DNA of 64,000 bases, taken from contig NZ_JAMDLG010000001.1 in NCBI RefSeq assembly GCF_023721715.1, forward strand, positions 809,889 through 873,888, written 5' to 3'. Numbering within the stretch: position 1 is the stretch's first letter; each line of letters starts with the position of its first letter. This document shows positions 63,818 through 64,000 of this stretch, one piece after another. Source of the stretch: Parasegetibacter sp. NRK P23 (GTDB lineage: Bacteria; Bacteroidota; Bacteroidia; Chitinophagales; Chitinophagaceae). A program made the position numbers and the translations under genes. A model generated the notes under the pieces. It ran no database searches, was not told the DNA's origin, and saw only the letters and a list, made by a program, of their open reading frames with translations.

Positions 63818-64000
63818 ATGCAAATCGACAAAGTAACCTTCAACGACCTTTCTATCTTCAGTTCCGACGAGGAATCATCCGTATTCCACCTGCTCGACCG
63901 TACACGTACCGTGGGTGGCAGGGAATGGATGCGCCGCATTTTCAGGGCGCCGCATACGGATATAGAACAGATTGTCGCCACCCAGGAACTGCTGCGCAGG
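63818..64000 (+). CDS. MutS-like DNA repair protein, 5' part
   Basis: The first 61 codons of a gene continuing beyond the window, starting ATG 63818. The sequence DESSVFHLLDRTRTVGGREWMRRI matches the start of the MutS core domain (the lever part following the mismatch-recognition domains), where LLDRTRT is a hallmark. Lack of an N-terminal mismatch-recognition domain suggests a MutS2-like or truncated MutS-type protein found in Bacteroidota, rather than classical MutS. The ATPase part is outside the window. Confidence 0.75.
   Translation, partial: MQIDKVTFNDLSIFSSDEESSVFHLLDRTRTVGGREWMRRIFRAPHTDIEQIVATQELLRR

Overview
The window comes from a member of the Bacteroidota, most likely of the Chitinophagaceae or a near relative. 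This rests on gene families rather than on any 16S sequence. Evidence includes two proteins with type IX secretion (T9SS) C-terminal sorting domains, a PorP/SprF-family protein, a DUF5723 barrel, an FtsZ with a very long linker, an atpD-atpC pair separated from the other ATP synthase genes, and Bacteroidota-type -7 elements (TAnnTTTG) in front of many genes. No rRNA, tRNA, CRISPR array, prophage or transposase gene was seen.

Layout. Positions 1-11,100 hold envelope and surface genes: a partial aromatic-rich protein, a DUF6427-like membrane protein, two paralogous secreted tail-fibre-like proteins (2180 and 10959), a large TPR histidine kinase, a protoglobin with a signal-like N-terminus, and a T9SS cargo protein. 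Positions 11,629-27,970 form one long division and cell-wall (dcw) cluster on the minus strand, in transcription order mraZ, rsmH, ftsL-like, ftsI, murE, mraY, murD, ftsW, murG, murC, ftsQ, ftsA, ftsZ. It builds the meso-DAP peptidoglycan precursor, exports it to the septum and assembles the Z-ring. Its promoter region (27,971-28,241) carries a clear MraZ operator and a dense cluster of DnaA-box-like sites. Positions 28,242-40,501 mix housekeeping genes on both strands: queA, a histidine kinase, algH-like, porP/sprF, upp, anmK, ade, a C-terminal processing protease, and atpC/atpD. Positions 40,786-49,788 hold an L,D-transpeptidase lipoprotein, a YtxH/holin-like small membrane operon, an AI-2E-type transporter, a GNAT-like protein, dnaX and the pyruvate dehydrogenase E2 gene. 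Positions 49,973-64,000 hold a phytase lipoprotein, an S9 peptidase, a DUF5723 protein, a parDE toxin-antitoxin pair, a GbsR-like regulator, a secreted metzincin-like protease, a YkuK-like protein, engB, a Wzi/RemB-like barrel, dihydroorotase and the start of a MutS-like gene.

Most notable non-coding signals. (1) dnaX contains a run of ten A residues at codons 377-380, directly followed by stop codons in both alternative frames, predicting a programmed short gamma form. (2) A dispersed family of structured repeats, with nested inverted arms, sits directly after stop codons at six loci; two copies are full-length 394-bp relatives. (3) The mraZ promoter has three tandem 10-bp MraZ boxes next to a DnaA-box cluster that could be an origin candidate. 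(4) A shared upstream element precedes the two tail-fibre-like paralogues. (5) Several start codons lie only 3-4 nt after a TAnnTTTG element, predicting leaderless or nearly leaderless mRNAs.
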